Source of the DNA: Acidobacteriota bacterium
GTDB taxonomy: Bacteria > Acidobacteriota > Blastocatellia > Chloracidobacteriales > Chloracidobacteriaceae
Reading direction: 5' to 3'
Assembly: GCA_016208495.1 (NCBI GenBank)
Contig: JACQXX010000048.1
Span: 1-64,000, forward strand
Length of the DNA stretch: 64,000 nucleotides
Shown here: positions 1-9,700 of the stretch, one piece after another
Numbering within the stretch: position 1 is the first letter of the stretch
Layout of the letters: every line of letters starts with the position of its first letter
Made by a program: the position numbers and the translations under genes
The notes under the pieces: generated by a model
Database searches by the model: none
Told to the model about the DNA's origin: nothing
Seen by the model: the letters and a program-made list of their open reading frames with translations, nothing else

Positions 1-25
1 ATCCTGGCGCTTATGGCCCCATCCC

Positions 26-3000
26 CTATTCTTTCCCAGCCAGACTTGACCATTCGCCGGAGACCACAAAACTGGCCCAGTAATACGGATGCCGAAACCG
101 CTGGCTCTTGAGCATTTCAAGCTGAACCTGACGAAGTGCTTCGGCCCGGCCTTCACCGGCTTTGAGTCGGGTGTAATAATCCACCATCAGTTTTCGGGTT
201 CCCAGATCCGACACTGGCCACAGACTCAGCACCTGCGTTTCACTCCCAGCCAGCACCATCGCCCGGCGCAGACCATACACCCCTTCACCGGTTCGGACTT
301 CGCCAACGCCGGTGTTGCAGGCCGAGAGCACCACCAGTTTGGTCCCGCGCAAATCCAGTTGGGCGGCTTCAAGGGCAGTGAGCGTGCCATCATCGGCGCC
401 GCTTTCGCCACGGTTGGCACCGGCCAGAAAAATTCCTGATTGGAAAAAGGTTTGATCACTGGCGGGACCGGATCCCTTGAGTTGAATGTCACGCTGTTCT
501 TCGCCGGCAACTGGATCAACTGATCCCACCACCTCAGCAGGTTTATCCAGAAAATACCCATGCGTGGCGATATGCAGGACCTGCGGCCCTTTCACCTGTT
601 TGAGTGCCTGTTCGGTTGCTTCAGCACGGACTTTTAATCGGGCATCGGGAAATACTTTAGCCACCTCGATGCCTTCCTGAGCCGTTTCAAACAAGCGTTT
701 AAGCTGAACCAGTTGGATACCGGCAATTTGGGGCCCGGTTCCGGCAGCGTAGTCCGGATCCGCCATTACCAGCGGCGGTTCCTGGCTGTGTGTCTTCACC
801 TGTCGCCGCAACAAATCCCGACCGCTGGTTAAATAATGGATCGGCTGGTTTTCAATCAGAAACTTCCCATTTTCGTCCATCAACGCCCCAAACGGTACCA
901 GGTTGAGTTCCCCTTCTGGAGCAAGAAACAGTGCGGTACCGGGCTTCACCGTTTTTAAAATTGGTTTGATGACTGCCTGGTGCAAACTCTGAGCCAGCAC
1001 TCTGAGTTGCTGATCTGGCAAAACCACCGATCCACTGTTCGATTTCTTGATATTTCGGGATTCAGCCTTGATCAACCGGCTCCGAGTGCCAGGAGAAAGT
1101 TGGAGCAGCGCCCGAAATGCTTTCGTGATGGCATCAATCTTTTCGACTTCCTCCAGGTCAACCCATTTCGGATCACCTTTCGGTTCAATGATATAGGCCA
1201 GATACCGTGGAGGTCCATTCAGTGAGCTTTCGGCATTTTGCACAGGCTGGTACCTGGTAAATTCAACCAGTGCTGTGTTTTCAGGAATGGCGGCCTGTAT
1301 ATTTTGCAGCGTCACGGGTTGGGTTTGAACCCGATATTCGGCGCTCCGCCGGCTGACTTCAGCCTCAAGTTCATCAACCTCGGCTTCCAATCCTTGAACC
1401 AGCATCTGAAACCGCTCAGGTTTGGTATTTCCAGGCCCTTTCACCGTCAGGTTTGACAGCCGGGTTTGGGCTTCAATCAGTTTTTCAAATACGGCCTGAT
1501 CTTGTGCCGTAGCCCGTGCCTGAATCAGCTTGAGTGTATCAGCCATTACATCCAGGGCTCTGCCTTTGCGTCTCAAGACTGAAGTCACTGCCGCGTTGAT
1601 GGCAACCTGATTGTGCGGGGCAAACTGAGCGTGCAGGACAAGCAGATGATTGGCACCCCATCTGGTCCGATTCAGATATAATACCTTCTGCCGCTCGGAA
1701 CCAAGACTGATGTTTTTGAGAAAATCTTGTTCGACCACTTCATTACTTTTCATTTCAAAGGCCAGCGCCTGCTCAATCTTGCCACCCATCTGGTAAATAT
1801 GTGACAGGTTACTGAAATACATTCCTGGTTCGGCAAATCGAACATTTGTATGTTTCTCCTGGATCGAAATAACTCGTAGCATGGCCGCTTCAGCTTCCCT
1901 GTATTTCCGCTGGGTCTGGTTGAGTTGTGCCAGTAAAGAGAGCGGAACCATCAATCGCGGGTGGGTGGGCCCAAATGCTTTTTCCATCAATGGCAGCACT
2001 TTCGTCAACGTGGCCTCAGCCTGGGATAGCTGACTGGTTTTGAGTTGGAACCCGGCCAGCCCGACCAGTCCGAACAAAGAATAGGGATGTGTTGGTCCCA
2101 GGACGCTCTCGGCGTTGGCGCTTGCCTTTCGGTAATACAAACCGGCTGCCTCATATTCGCCAGAGCGAAGAAGCATTTCCCCCACATTGATATGGAACAA
2201 AATGGTTTGGGGGTGTTTCTCACCAAAAGCTTTCTCCAGGATCGAAACGGCTTCTGTCTGGTAGCGAATGGCCTGTTTGAGATCTGACCGCAACGAATAC
2301 ATATCAGCCAAATTATTGAGAATAAACGCAATACTTGGATGGCCCGGCGCCAGATATTTCTTGCGGATGGCAATGCTCCGGGCATAGAACGGCTCGGCTT
2401 TCAGGAAATCGCCTTGCTGATGGAACAACAGCCCCAGGTTGTTCAATACTGGCGCACAGTTCAAACTGTCAGCCCCGTTTGCTTTTTCAAAGCCTGCCAG
2501 CGCTTTGAGGTACATGGCCTCTGCTTGTTGAACATTGCCTTTATGATCATTGACCAGGGCGACATTGTTATAGGTGGTCGCCCGAGTGGCTTCGGGAATC
2601 TGCGGATGGTGGTCAAGGATGTCCAATGCCCGTAATAAATAGGTTTCAGCCTTCGCATAATTCCCGGCTCCATCGGCCAGCAATCCCAAAAGATTTAAAG
2701 TCAGGACCAGATCTTCATGGGTTGGGCCAAGCGTCTTTTCAAAAATGGCTAAGGCTTTGAGCACAGCGGCTTCAGCTTCTTTGGGTTTGCCCATGATGCG
2801 GTGAAGGTTTCCAAGCTCCTGGTAGGCCAGAGCAATTAACTGATGATCAGGGGGTAAGGCAGCCTCGCCACGTTTGATGGCAGTTTCAGCCGTTTTCAGC
2901 GCATCCGGGATCCGATTGGAGGCAGAGAGCACCTGGATTTGACTTAATGACTGGTTGAGTTCGGCTTCAACCCGATCCGTGGCCGTTGCCGCCCGGAGCG

Positions 3001-3430
3001 TTTTCACCGTCAACTCAATCTGACCGGGAACAACATTTGGATCAGGTGATTCGACTTCGATCTGGTACGTGTCTGCCGTATCGCTCACAAACCAGAGTTC
3101 TTCTAATCCCTTGGTGCCATTTGGACTGTCAACTTCGATCAGTACTTTGCCATCAGGAGTTTTCAAGCGAACCACGACGTCAATTCCCTGCTGGTCAACC
3201 GTCAAATTCAGATACTGATTGGCTTGCAGTCGAAGGTAAAAAACTTTCTTTTCACCACCTGTGAACTCGGCTTTGACCACGCTTCCCTGGGTCAAATCAG
3301 TGGATGCGGCAACATTAGAAGTTTGGGAATCTCCCTGTGCAACGGGAAAATCCATCGAGGTGGCTATCAACCATGCCGTCAGTACAACACCACCTGTCAA
3401 CGCGAGGGGACGAAACAGATGCTTCTTCAT
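26..3430 (-). CDS. Secreted TPR-CHAT protein (intact His/Cys dyad)
   Basis: The product has 1134 residues from the chosen start. An N-terminal signal segment (MKKHLFRPLALTGG onward, hydrophobic to about residue 30) is followed by a PPC-like beta-sandwich (about 45-150), a long TPR array (about 170-590) and a C-terminal CHAT domain (about 800-1130). The CHAT catalytic pair is present: His957 in IATHGYF and Cys1038 in LSACNTGVG. CHAT domains are caspase/separase-fold cysteine peptidases, and bacterial ones include gasdermin- and Csx29-type proteases; the substrate here is unknown. The reading frame opens 29 codons earlier, but I chose the internal ATG at 3430 because the signal peptide begins there. 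It is divergent from the zinc-ribbon membrane protein at 3671, an arrangement repeated at 16842/17415. The domain call is firm; the role is unknown. Confidence 0.9.
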   Translation of the reverse strand: MKKHLFRPLALTGGVVLTAWLIATSMDFPVAQGDSQTSNVAASTDLTQGSVVKAEFTGGEKKVFYLRLQANQYLNLTVDQQGIDVVVRLKTPDGKVLIEVDSPNGTKGLEELWFVSDTADTYQIEVESPDPNVVPGQIELTVKTLRAATATDRVEAELNQSLSQIQVLSASNRIPDALKTAETAIKRGEAALPPDHQLIALAYQELGNLHRIMGKPKEAEAAVLKALAIFEKTLGPTHEDLVLTLNLLGLLADGAGNYAKAETYLLRALDILDHHPQIPEATRATTYNNVALVNDHKGNVQQAEAMYLKALAGFEKANGADSLNCAPVLNNLGLLFHQQGDFLKAEPFYARSIAIRKKYLAPGHPSIAFILNNLADMYSLRSDLKQAIRYQTEAVSILEKAFGEKHPQTILFHINVGEMLLRSGEYEAAGLYYRKASANAESVLGPTHPYSLFGLVGLAGFQLKTSQLSQAEATLTKVLPLMEKAFGPTHPRLMVPLSLLAQLNQTQRKYREAEAAMLRVISIQEKHTNVRFAEPGMYFSNLSHIYQMGGKIEQALAFEMKSNEVVEQDFLKNISLGSERQKVLYLNRTRWGANHLLVLHAQFAPHNQVAINAAVTSVLRRKGRALDVMADTLKLIQARATAQDQAVFEKLIEAQTRLSNLTVKGPGNTKPERFQMLVQGLEAEVDELEAEVSRRSAEYRVQTQPVTLQNIQAAIPENTALVEFTRYQPVQNAESSLNGPPRYLAYIIEPKGDPKWVDLEEVEKIDAITKAFRALLQLSPGTRSRLIKAESRNIKKSNSGSVVLPDQQLRVLAQSLHQAVIKPILKTVKPGTALFLAPEGELNLVPFGALMDENGKFLIENQPIHYLTSGRDLLRRQVKTHSQEPPLVMADPDYAAGTGPQIAGIQLVQLKRLFETAQEGIEVAKVFPDARLKVRAEATEQALKQVKGPQVLHIATHGYFLDKPAEVVGSVDPVAGEEQRDIQLKGSGPASDQTFFQSGIFLAGANRGESGADDGTLTALEAAQLDLRGTKLVVLSACNTGVGEVRTGEGVYGLRRAMVLAGSETQVLSLWPVSDLGTRKLMVDYYTRLKAGEGRAEALRQVQLEMLKSQRFRHPYYWASFVVSGEWSSLAGKE

Positions 3431-3670
3431 AAGATTTTGTGAACTGATGAACCAAAGAAATCGCGGGCAGGAAATCGTGACCTGTGCAGTATGCCGGAAT
3501 GGAGAATGAAGATTCAATTGCTGAAATTAGCCTGTTGCTCCTGGTAAGCCATTGATTTCTTTGGAACATCTCCCAGGTAATCGGAGTCTAAATTCTCATC
3601 ACGGAAGGGTGAGATTCCCATCTCTTTTCATAACAACCAGTTACATTATTCATAGTTCATTCCATGATGT

Positions 3671-4219
3671 ATGAAACTCACTATTCTCTCTGAATCCCAT
3701 CCAAAACGTTGCGAAGTCTGCCATCAAAGCGACTGTTTTGACCCGGCGGCTAATATTTGTGACCGATGCACCCCGGTTGAAATGCCGTTGAAGAATATTG
3801 TCACTTCAGTTTCAGTTCCTGTACCCCAGTTTTGCCTGCTTTCTGACATGACCCCGGATGAGATCGAAGACCTGCCCACAGTTGCACAAGTATCCGCTGT
3901 ATTGTCATTTCTGCATCTGCTTCTTTTTTATTTGAACTATTGCCTGATGGTATTGCCAATAACTTACAAACAATACCTGTTCCGGTCCTGGCTCTTTGGA
4001 GGCTTTGAATTTGCCCTGTTTTTGAGTTTTTTTGGCGCCTGGATTCTGGGCCTGATTTGTTTTCGGACAGCCTGGGACCTATACCCAAATTACAAAGAGT
4101 ATCGAATTTTTTTCTTTGCTGGGTTGGTCTGCTTTTGGCCAACCATTCACCTGGTAATCATCTTTGTCGAGGGCGGCGTTGGGCTTTTGGGTTCAGATGA
4201 CTTTGAATGCTTTTGTTGA
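3671..4219 (+). CDS. Small zinc-ribbon membrane protein, copy A
   Basis: The product has 182 residues. Its N-terminal 33 residues carry a treble-clef/zinc-ribbon-like pattern, Cys14-x2-Cys17 and Cys30-x2-Cys33, with one extra Cys22. Three hydrophobic segments follow, at about 75-98, 107-130 and 140-163, so it is probably an integral inner-membrane protein with a cytoplasmic metal-binding head. I do not recognise the family. A clear paralogue (same first 20 residues except two, same Cys spacing, same topology) is at 17415-17951. Both copies are divergent neighbours of an intact CHAT-TPR gene, which suggests a functional link or duplication of a two-gene locus. No good Shine-Dalgarno sequence precedes the ATG. 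Confidence 0.75.
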   Translation: MKLTILSESHPKRCEVCHQSDCFDPAANICDRCTPVEMPLKNIVTSVSVPVPQFCLLSDMTPDEIEDLPTVAQVSAVLSFLHLLLFYLNYCLMVLPITYKQYLFRSWLFGGFEFALFLSFFGAWILGLICFRTAWDLYPNYKEYRIFFFAGLVCFWPTIHLVIIFVEGGVGLLGSDDFECFC

Positions 4220-4358
4220 ATCTTATGCCCCTCAACTACACAAATTTCGGCCACATAAGAGGCATTGCACCTGATACCACCCAAATGAACTGATATTCGT
4301 TGAATTGAAAGAGAAAGGTGCTCAGATTGCAATCAGGAAGCCAGGGAGGTGGTCAGGG

Positions 4359-4536
4359 CATAAGTGCCAGGATAAGGAAACAGAGCCCGATCTGGACATG
4401 GGGACACAGGGACACGGGGACACGGAGAGAAAAACATTCTCCCGCTCCCAACGTCGGGAGGATGATCTCCTTGTCTCCTTGTTTCCCCAGCTCCTTGTCT
4501 CAAACAGGCTCACATTTCCTTATCCTGGCGCATATG
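4359..4536. repeat. 178-bp inverted-repeat element, family I copy 1
   Basis: The 19-bp ends CATAAGTGCCAGGATAAGG (4359-4377) and CCTTATCCTGGCGCATATG (4518-4536) are inverted copies matching at 17 of 19 positions. Between them lies purine-rich sequence with an 8-bp GGGACACG-like repetition (about 4396-4430). The same ends bracket 24700-24854, and a single end lies at 1-15 of the window. Short frames can be read across the element on both strands, but they look like repeat-derived noise. It accounts for most of the 4220-4630 spacer, where I see no gene. It is probably a non-autonomous (MITE-like) or palindromic repeat. Confidence 0.7.
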
Positions 4537-4630
4537 GGGGAACGGCTCAACCAATGTTTTCCCGGCGGAGTATCTGAAAGTCACCCTTCGGATTGAAGGC
4601 ACATCGCTTTCTCATAAACCTCCTGCGTGC

Positions 4631-5416
4631 CTATTCTGTAAAGCTAAATGTGTAGATTTTACCCAATGTGGAGGACGATGCTGCCGAGGAAAAGGCGCCT
4701 GGTGGGAGAAACCCGTATTCTCCAGGGGCAAGAGCCGTGAGGTTCACCGTAAAGGTGCGGGTGGCGACCTTCTTTCCTTCAAATGGAACTAAATCGCGGG
4801 TGGCACCGCCTTTGATGTGAAATACACCTCCAGTCACGGTCCGGAATTCCCGGTATTCTTTATTTTCCCGGAGCTTGAGCAGTTGATATTCGGTGATGGC
4901 CACACCTTCTGGAGCATAAATCAGGAATTCAAGTGGAGTTCCGACCCGATTTCGGCTTTTATTACCGGAAAGATTGCCGTTGATATCTCCTTTGACAATC
5001 CCAGCCGTCGCCAAATTTTTGAGTACACCTCCAGTTTTCCAGTTGACAATTTCGGGTTGGATTTCAACCCACTCATTCTCCTTTTTAATATACAAACCAA
5101 CTTCCATTGGATACTTATTCGAAGCACCACTCCCTTCAGACCCACCAGGTTTGCTCGGAGCCGGGGCAACTCCTTTATTGACCATGGCGTTGAGTATTTT
5201 TTCTGAAACACCTTGTTCTTTCAGACTGAGAATGTCATCCGGAGTCACCCGGTAATTTCCTGCTTGAGTGTTTATCATGTTGATGATGAGTTCTTCACCA
5301 AACTCACCTTTGACCAGTTTCACAATGGCCTCATTGGTCAACGCTTCCTGAGCAAAAACCAGGGTTGAAAACACCATGAGCCAGATAGTTACAATACAAA
5401 AAAGTACCTTTTTCAT
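4631..5416 (-). CDS. Secreted hypothetical protein
   Basis: The product has 261 residues. A clear signal peptide (MKKVLFCIVTIWLMVFSTLVFAQ, cut after about residue 23) precedes a helical segment (about 26-78, with TNEAIVKLVKGEFGEELIIN and DDILSLKEQGVSEKIL), which resembles a helical repeat often seen in secreted acidobacterial proteins. A Gly/Ser linker (about 82-95) and a beta-rich C-terminal domain follow. The start at 5416 was chosen over a longer frame because GAGGA lies 9 bases upstream and the signal peptide begins there. I do not recognise a named family. It is probably a monocistronic periplasmic or surface protein; its function is unknown. Confidence 0.7.
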   Translation of the reverse strand: MKKVLFCIVTIWLMVFSTLVFAQEALTNEAIVKLVKGEFGEELIINMINTQAGNYRVTPDDILSLKEQGVSEKILNAMVNKGVAPAPSKPGGSEGSGASNKYPMEVGLYIKKENEWVEIQPEIVNWKTGGVLKNLATAGIVKGDINGNLSGNKSRNRVGTPLEFLIYAPEGVAITEYQLLKLRENKEYREFRTVTGGVFHIKGGATRDLVPFEGKKVATRTFTVNLTALAPGEYGFLPPGAFSSAASSSTLGKIYTFSFTE

Positions 5417-5720
5417 AAGCTGAATCCTCGGTTGGTTGAAGCAATTTGACCTCACCAGATCATTCGGATCTGGAGACAGTTCTCTGGAATCTTCGGGGCA
5501 ATCAAACCAGATTTGTTTCAGTGGTCAGAATCATACTTTCAGAATGCCAGGCTGACCGTATCAGACTTCTGAGAAACCTTGTCGAAGGGTAAGGTTCATG
5601 AGAGTTGTTGCAACGAGAGATAACATAATTCATTGATTCCAAATGGTTGCTGTTACAAAGACAAGCTGATAAGGTGGGGAGAGAAAACTCAAAATCTCAT
5701 CTCAAAATGACCATTCTGAA
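5417..5720. other. Intergenic, nothing recognised
   Basis: About 300 bases between two genes on the minus strand. I see no tandem repeat, long palindrome or credible reading frame. It presumably contains the promoter of the gene ending at 4631 and the end of the lipoprotein gene's transcript. Confidence 0.4.
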
Positions 5721-6230
5721 TTAAGGTTTGAGCTCTACATTTAAGAAATGGCAGTTCACCGTACTCTGATCACCTTCAATTTCGCCTTCAATAAGATGAA
5801 ATCGCCTCATCGAGTCTTCTATTCTTTCGAAAGTGAGTGTGAAGTTAAGTGTTTCTTGCGGTCTGATGGTACTCCATTGTGGTCGTATCCCAACTCCATC
5901 AATATTGAGCAACTGAAATTTCTGCGAGTTATCGACTTTGATTAGATAGAATGCTTCTTTGTGCCCTGGTGGATAAACTCCAAAAAATTGCGGCTGCCTG
6001 TTCGTGTTTTCACATTTCAGGGTGATGATGGTTTCATTATCTTTGACTGCAACTTTAGTTATATTTATGTCCTTACAGGTATCACAAGTTTTATTGATCT
6101 TGTATTCCCTGTTTACTTTTGCCTCATTTACCTTATCGGTACTATTATTGTTTAGCTTGCCAGAACAGCCTGCCAAAACAATAGCTAGAATCCAGAGAAG
6201 AAGCTGACTTCCAAGCTTATCATCTTTCAT
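5721..6230 (-). CDS. Small lipoprotein of unknown function
   Basis: The product has 169 residues. The start at 6230 has AAGAGGA six bases upstream and opens a type II signal peptide with the lipobox LAGC (LLLWILAIVLAGCSG), so the mature protein should be lipid-anchored. After a polar Asn/Lys-rich linker comes a beta-rich domain of about 110 residues (from DINITKVAVKDNETIITLKC) with two Cys in TCDTC near its start. The longer frame back to 6329 lacks a ribosome-binding site and would bury the signal peptide. No family is recognised. Confidence 0.75.
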   Translation of the reverse strand: MKDDKLGSQLLLWILAIVLAGCSGKLNNNSTDKVNEAKVNREYKINKTCDTCKDINITKVAVKDNETIITLKCENTNRQPQFFGVYPPGHKEAFYLIKVDNSQKFQLLNIDGVGIRPQWSTIRPQETLNFTLTFERIEDSMRRFHLIEGEIEGDQSTVNCHFLNVELKP

Positions 6231-6325
6231 AGTTCCTCTTGATGTTACGCAGGTGAGTTGCTCACCTGCTAGGTTTTGTAGGTGCAGAAAGTCGTCTTCC
6301 CCCACAAAGAAAAGTTCGGTCGGGG

Positions 6326-6488
6326 TCATCGCAATGAGTTCTCCGGTGAAGAAAATTGAGGAATATCTGGATTGGGTCGGGTTTCAACATAATAGGTTTG
6401 CAGATCCTGTTGTCCGGTGATGTACCAGGACCCGTTGATTTTTGGTAGTGTTCTGATTGTGTTGAAAACGTCTTTTCCAATTTGTCAG
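6326..6488 (-). pseudogene. Possible gene remnant
   Basis: Between two stops on the minus strand one frame reads about 52 codons with protein-like composition, including INGSWYITGQQDLQTYYVE, but has no ATG/GTG start. The preceding codons in a neighbouring frame (VNTDKLEK) would join smoothly after a one-base shift. This suggests a decayed coding fragment. The rest of the 6231-6708 spacer shows nothing else I can name. Low confidence. Confidence 0.25.
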
Positions 6489-6708
6489 TGTTGACTGCAA
6501 GCGGTTGATTGTATTGCTATTCAGAAGAGTTACCCAACTGCGGCTTTTTAAATTTCAACGGTTTTAGAACACTACTCAAACTTGCAAATCAAGCTAAAAG
6601 CCAAAAGCTGCGGATTGTGCTTCACTTGTCTGTTGACAGGCAAGATTTATCCCAGGTTCTGGGAGGCCACTTCGCGGGCTTTTCAATTTCGTCAGGGCAA
6701 AGAATTTT

Positions 6709-9700
6709 TTATTTTCTTTCTTGAGAGAAGAAGAAATCTGGATTTCCTGTTGAAGGTTTTTGCAAGGATGGTAACCCTTCGATTTGAAGAAGTTCTTTTT
6801 GTGCCGGTTTTATCCCTTTTTTTACTTTCAGATCAGGAAATTCAACAATTCCCACTGGTTTGATTACCGTATCAACAAATTCATTTTCTAAAGAAGATAC
6901 AGTTTTTATTTCAAACTGGTTGCTCAGCAATGGCTTTTGTGTATATCCATTCGATAATGTCAGGGTATATGGGCCGGTTTGTCCACTTGTATAGGAAGTT
7001 GCCTGAATACGGTAAGTTCCACTGTACGGAAGGGTATAGGAAATCCTTGAGTTTGTCCCTCCCCCTGAATCGTCATCTTGAGCAAGAAGATAAAAGTTCG
7101 GATCGATCAAGAAAAGATACGCGTCAAAAACCGAGGAAGATAACGTGATTGTCACCTGTGTTCCAGCCGAAGCGTAAAATCGGTATTCATCGACATACCT
7201 GCCTGGTTCATCTATGTAGTAGCAACTTGTATCCAAACCCCGATTGACTGTTTGCCCAATAGCAATGGTGAAACCATTGTCCCCACAACCATCTTCTCCA
7301 GTACTTCCGGCGCTTTGCGATACCGTAAAAGTCCGTGCAGCAATCGTCAGTATTCCGGTTCGAGCGCTTCCGCTGTTGCTGCTGACCTGATACGTAACGG
7401 ATCCGTTCCCTAAACCACTGAACCCGGAAGTGACCGTGATCCAATTGACATTGGCGGATGCCGTCCAACTGCAGTTTGTACCAGCAGAAACAGTTACCGA
7501 GCCAGTTTCATTTCCTGAACCGTGTGACCGACTGGCAGGCGAAATCGAATATGAACACTCACCTCCACCTCCACTTGTCAACGTCAATGTATACTGTCCG
7601 GTCGCATATTCGTTGAGTGATGTTGCATCAATGTTGAATGTCCCGCTGTACGGCAACGTGTAGGTAATTTGTGAATTCGTCGTCCCATTGGCATCATCAT
7701 TGGATTGCAACGTGTTCCGACTTCCATCCAGCAGATACAGATAAGTATCAAAGGCTGATGAAGACATCGTGATTGTCACCGTTTGACCGCCTGAACCGGA
7801 AAATCGATATGTATCAATATTTTGATGCGTATTGGTGTAAACACAGTCGGAATTCAAGGTTGTGGTTACGGTCTGTTCGATGGAAATTGTCACAGGAACT
7901 TCACATCCGTTTTCGCCGGATGCCCCTGCCAATTGCGATAATGTAAATGTCCTCCCCGCAATGATCAGTGTTCCGGTACGACTACTGCTTGAATTATTGC
8001 TGACCGAATACGCCACGCTTCCATTTCCTGAACCGCTGAATCCGGACGTGATGGTGATCCAACTCACATTGCTTGATGCCGACCAACTGCATCCAGCACC
8101 GGTTGTTACTGAAAGGGTGCCAGTGCCGCCGCCTGCTCCAATGCTGGAACTTGTCGGTGAGATTGAGTAATTGCACCCTCCACCCCCACCTGAATTCGTC
8201 AAACTTAAAGTGTAATTTCCAAGTTGATTGGCACTATAAGAAGTTGCATAAATCACAAATGTGCCGGTTGACGACAACGTGTAGATGATGCGCGCTCCAC
8301 CCTCGCCTGCACTATCGTCGTCTTGTGCCAAAACCATTCCATTTACAGCGGGCAGCAAATATAAGTAAGCATCAAACGCACTCGAAGTAAGTGTGATAGT
8401 TATCTGTTGACCGACAGAACCACTAAAACTGTAGATATCAAGATACTGTGTAGTTCCGGAAAACACACAGTCAGTAGGGCTGAGTACCCCGTTCACAGTT
8501 TGCGACATATTCAGCGGGATTGGAGGGCATCCGCCGCCTTGAGATGAAACTCCCGTTCCAGACACTGGAATTTGCAGAGGTTGTGGTTGATTGGTTGCAT
8601 TGTGGGTAATGGCCAATGTTTGATTGAACGTGCCTGCAATGGTTGGCAGAAATCGAATGGAAATAGGGAAGCTGCCACCTGGACCAATGGCAAACGTGGT
8701 ATTGCAACAAACCTGGAATGGCGCTGAAAGGTTGCTGACAGTCCCGTTGAGATTTCCGGATGAAGTCGATGGATTGCTGATCGTAAGCGTGATTGTCTGT
8801 GCATCCCCAATGGAAACATTTGAGAAAACAACAGGGTTCGGGCTGACGGAGATTCCAACTGTCAAAGCTTGTCCGGTGCCGCTTATGGGAACATTTGTTG
8901 AACCGCCTGGCGCATTATGTGTCACAACTAAATTCCCACTAAAGTTTGCTGAAGAGGTTGGAGTAAAAGTTATGTTCACTGGCAGCGATTGCCCCGGCCC
9001 CAAGGTGTGTATACCGCTGTTGAGTCCGACTGCAAAGGGAGGTGAAAGCGTGCCGACAGTTACTGTCAACGTTCCAGTTGATGAAAGTGGATTTGTAATA
9101 AGAATTGATTCAGTTGGTGTGTTCCCTACTGGCACAGTGCCAAAATTGACCGATGTTCGATTGAATTCAATCCCGACTCCGCCGTTGCTGTTTCCATTTT
9201 GCTGCACAGTAAAAATCTGTCCAGCAATGGTTAATGTTCCAGTTCGGGCACTACTTGAATTACCACTGACCGAATACGTCACACTTCCATTTCCTGAGCC
9301 ACTGAACCCAGATGTTACGGTCATCCAACCGACATTGCTTGATGCCGTCCAGTTGCACCCAGTTCCGGCGGTCACCGAAATACTTCCGGTTCCACCGCCT
9401 GATCCAATACTGGAATTCGTCGGGGATAGAGAGTAATTGCATCCTCCACCGCTTCCTGAAGTGGAAATGCTCAACGTATATGAACCAGTGGTGGCTGAAT
9501 TATACGATGTTGCCTGGATCGTATATGTTCCGGTCAACGTCAGCCCCACTGTTATCCGCGAATTCAAGGTTTCATTGCTATCGTCATTGTAGGCAACTTC
9601 TGTCGCATTTGGTCCATTGAGAATGAGAAACGTGTCCCAACCTGCATTGAGCGAAATCGTCACTTGCTGTCCACTCACTCCATTGAATGAATATTGATCA

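Noticed and set aside
4305-4596. Two overlapping plus-strand frames
   Set aside because: They translate the purine-rich inside of the family I element.
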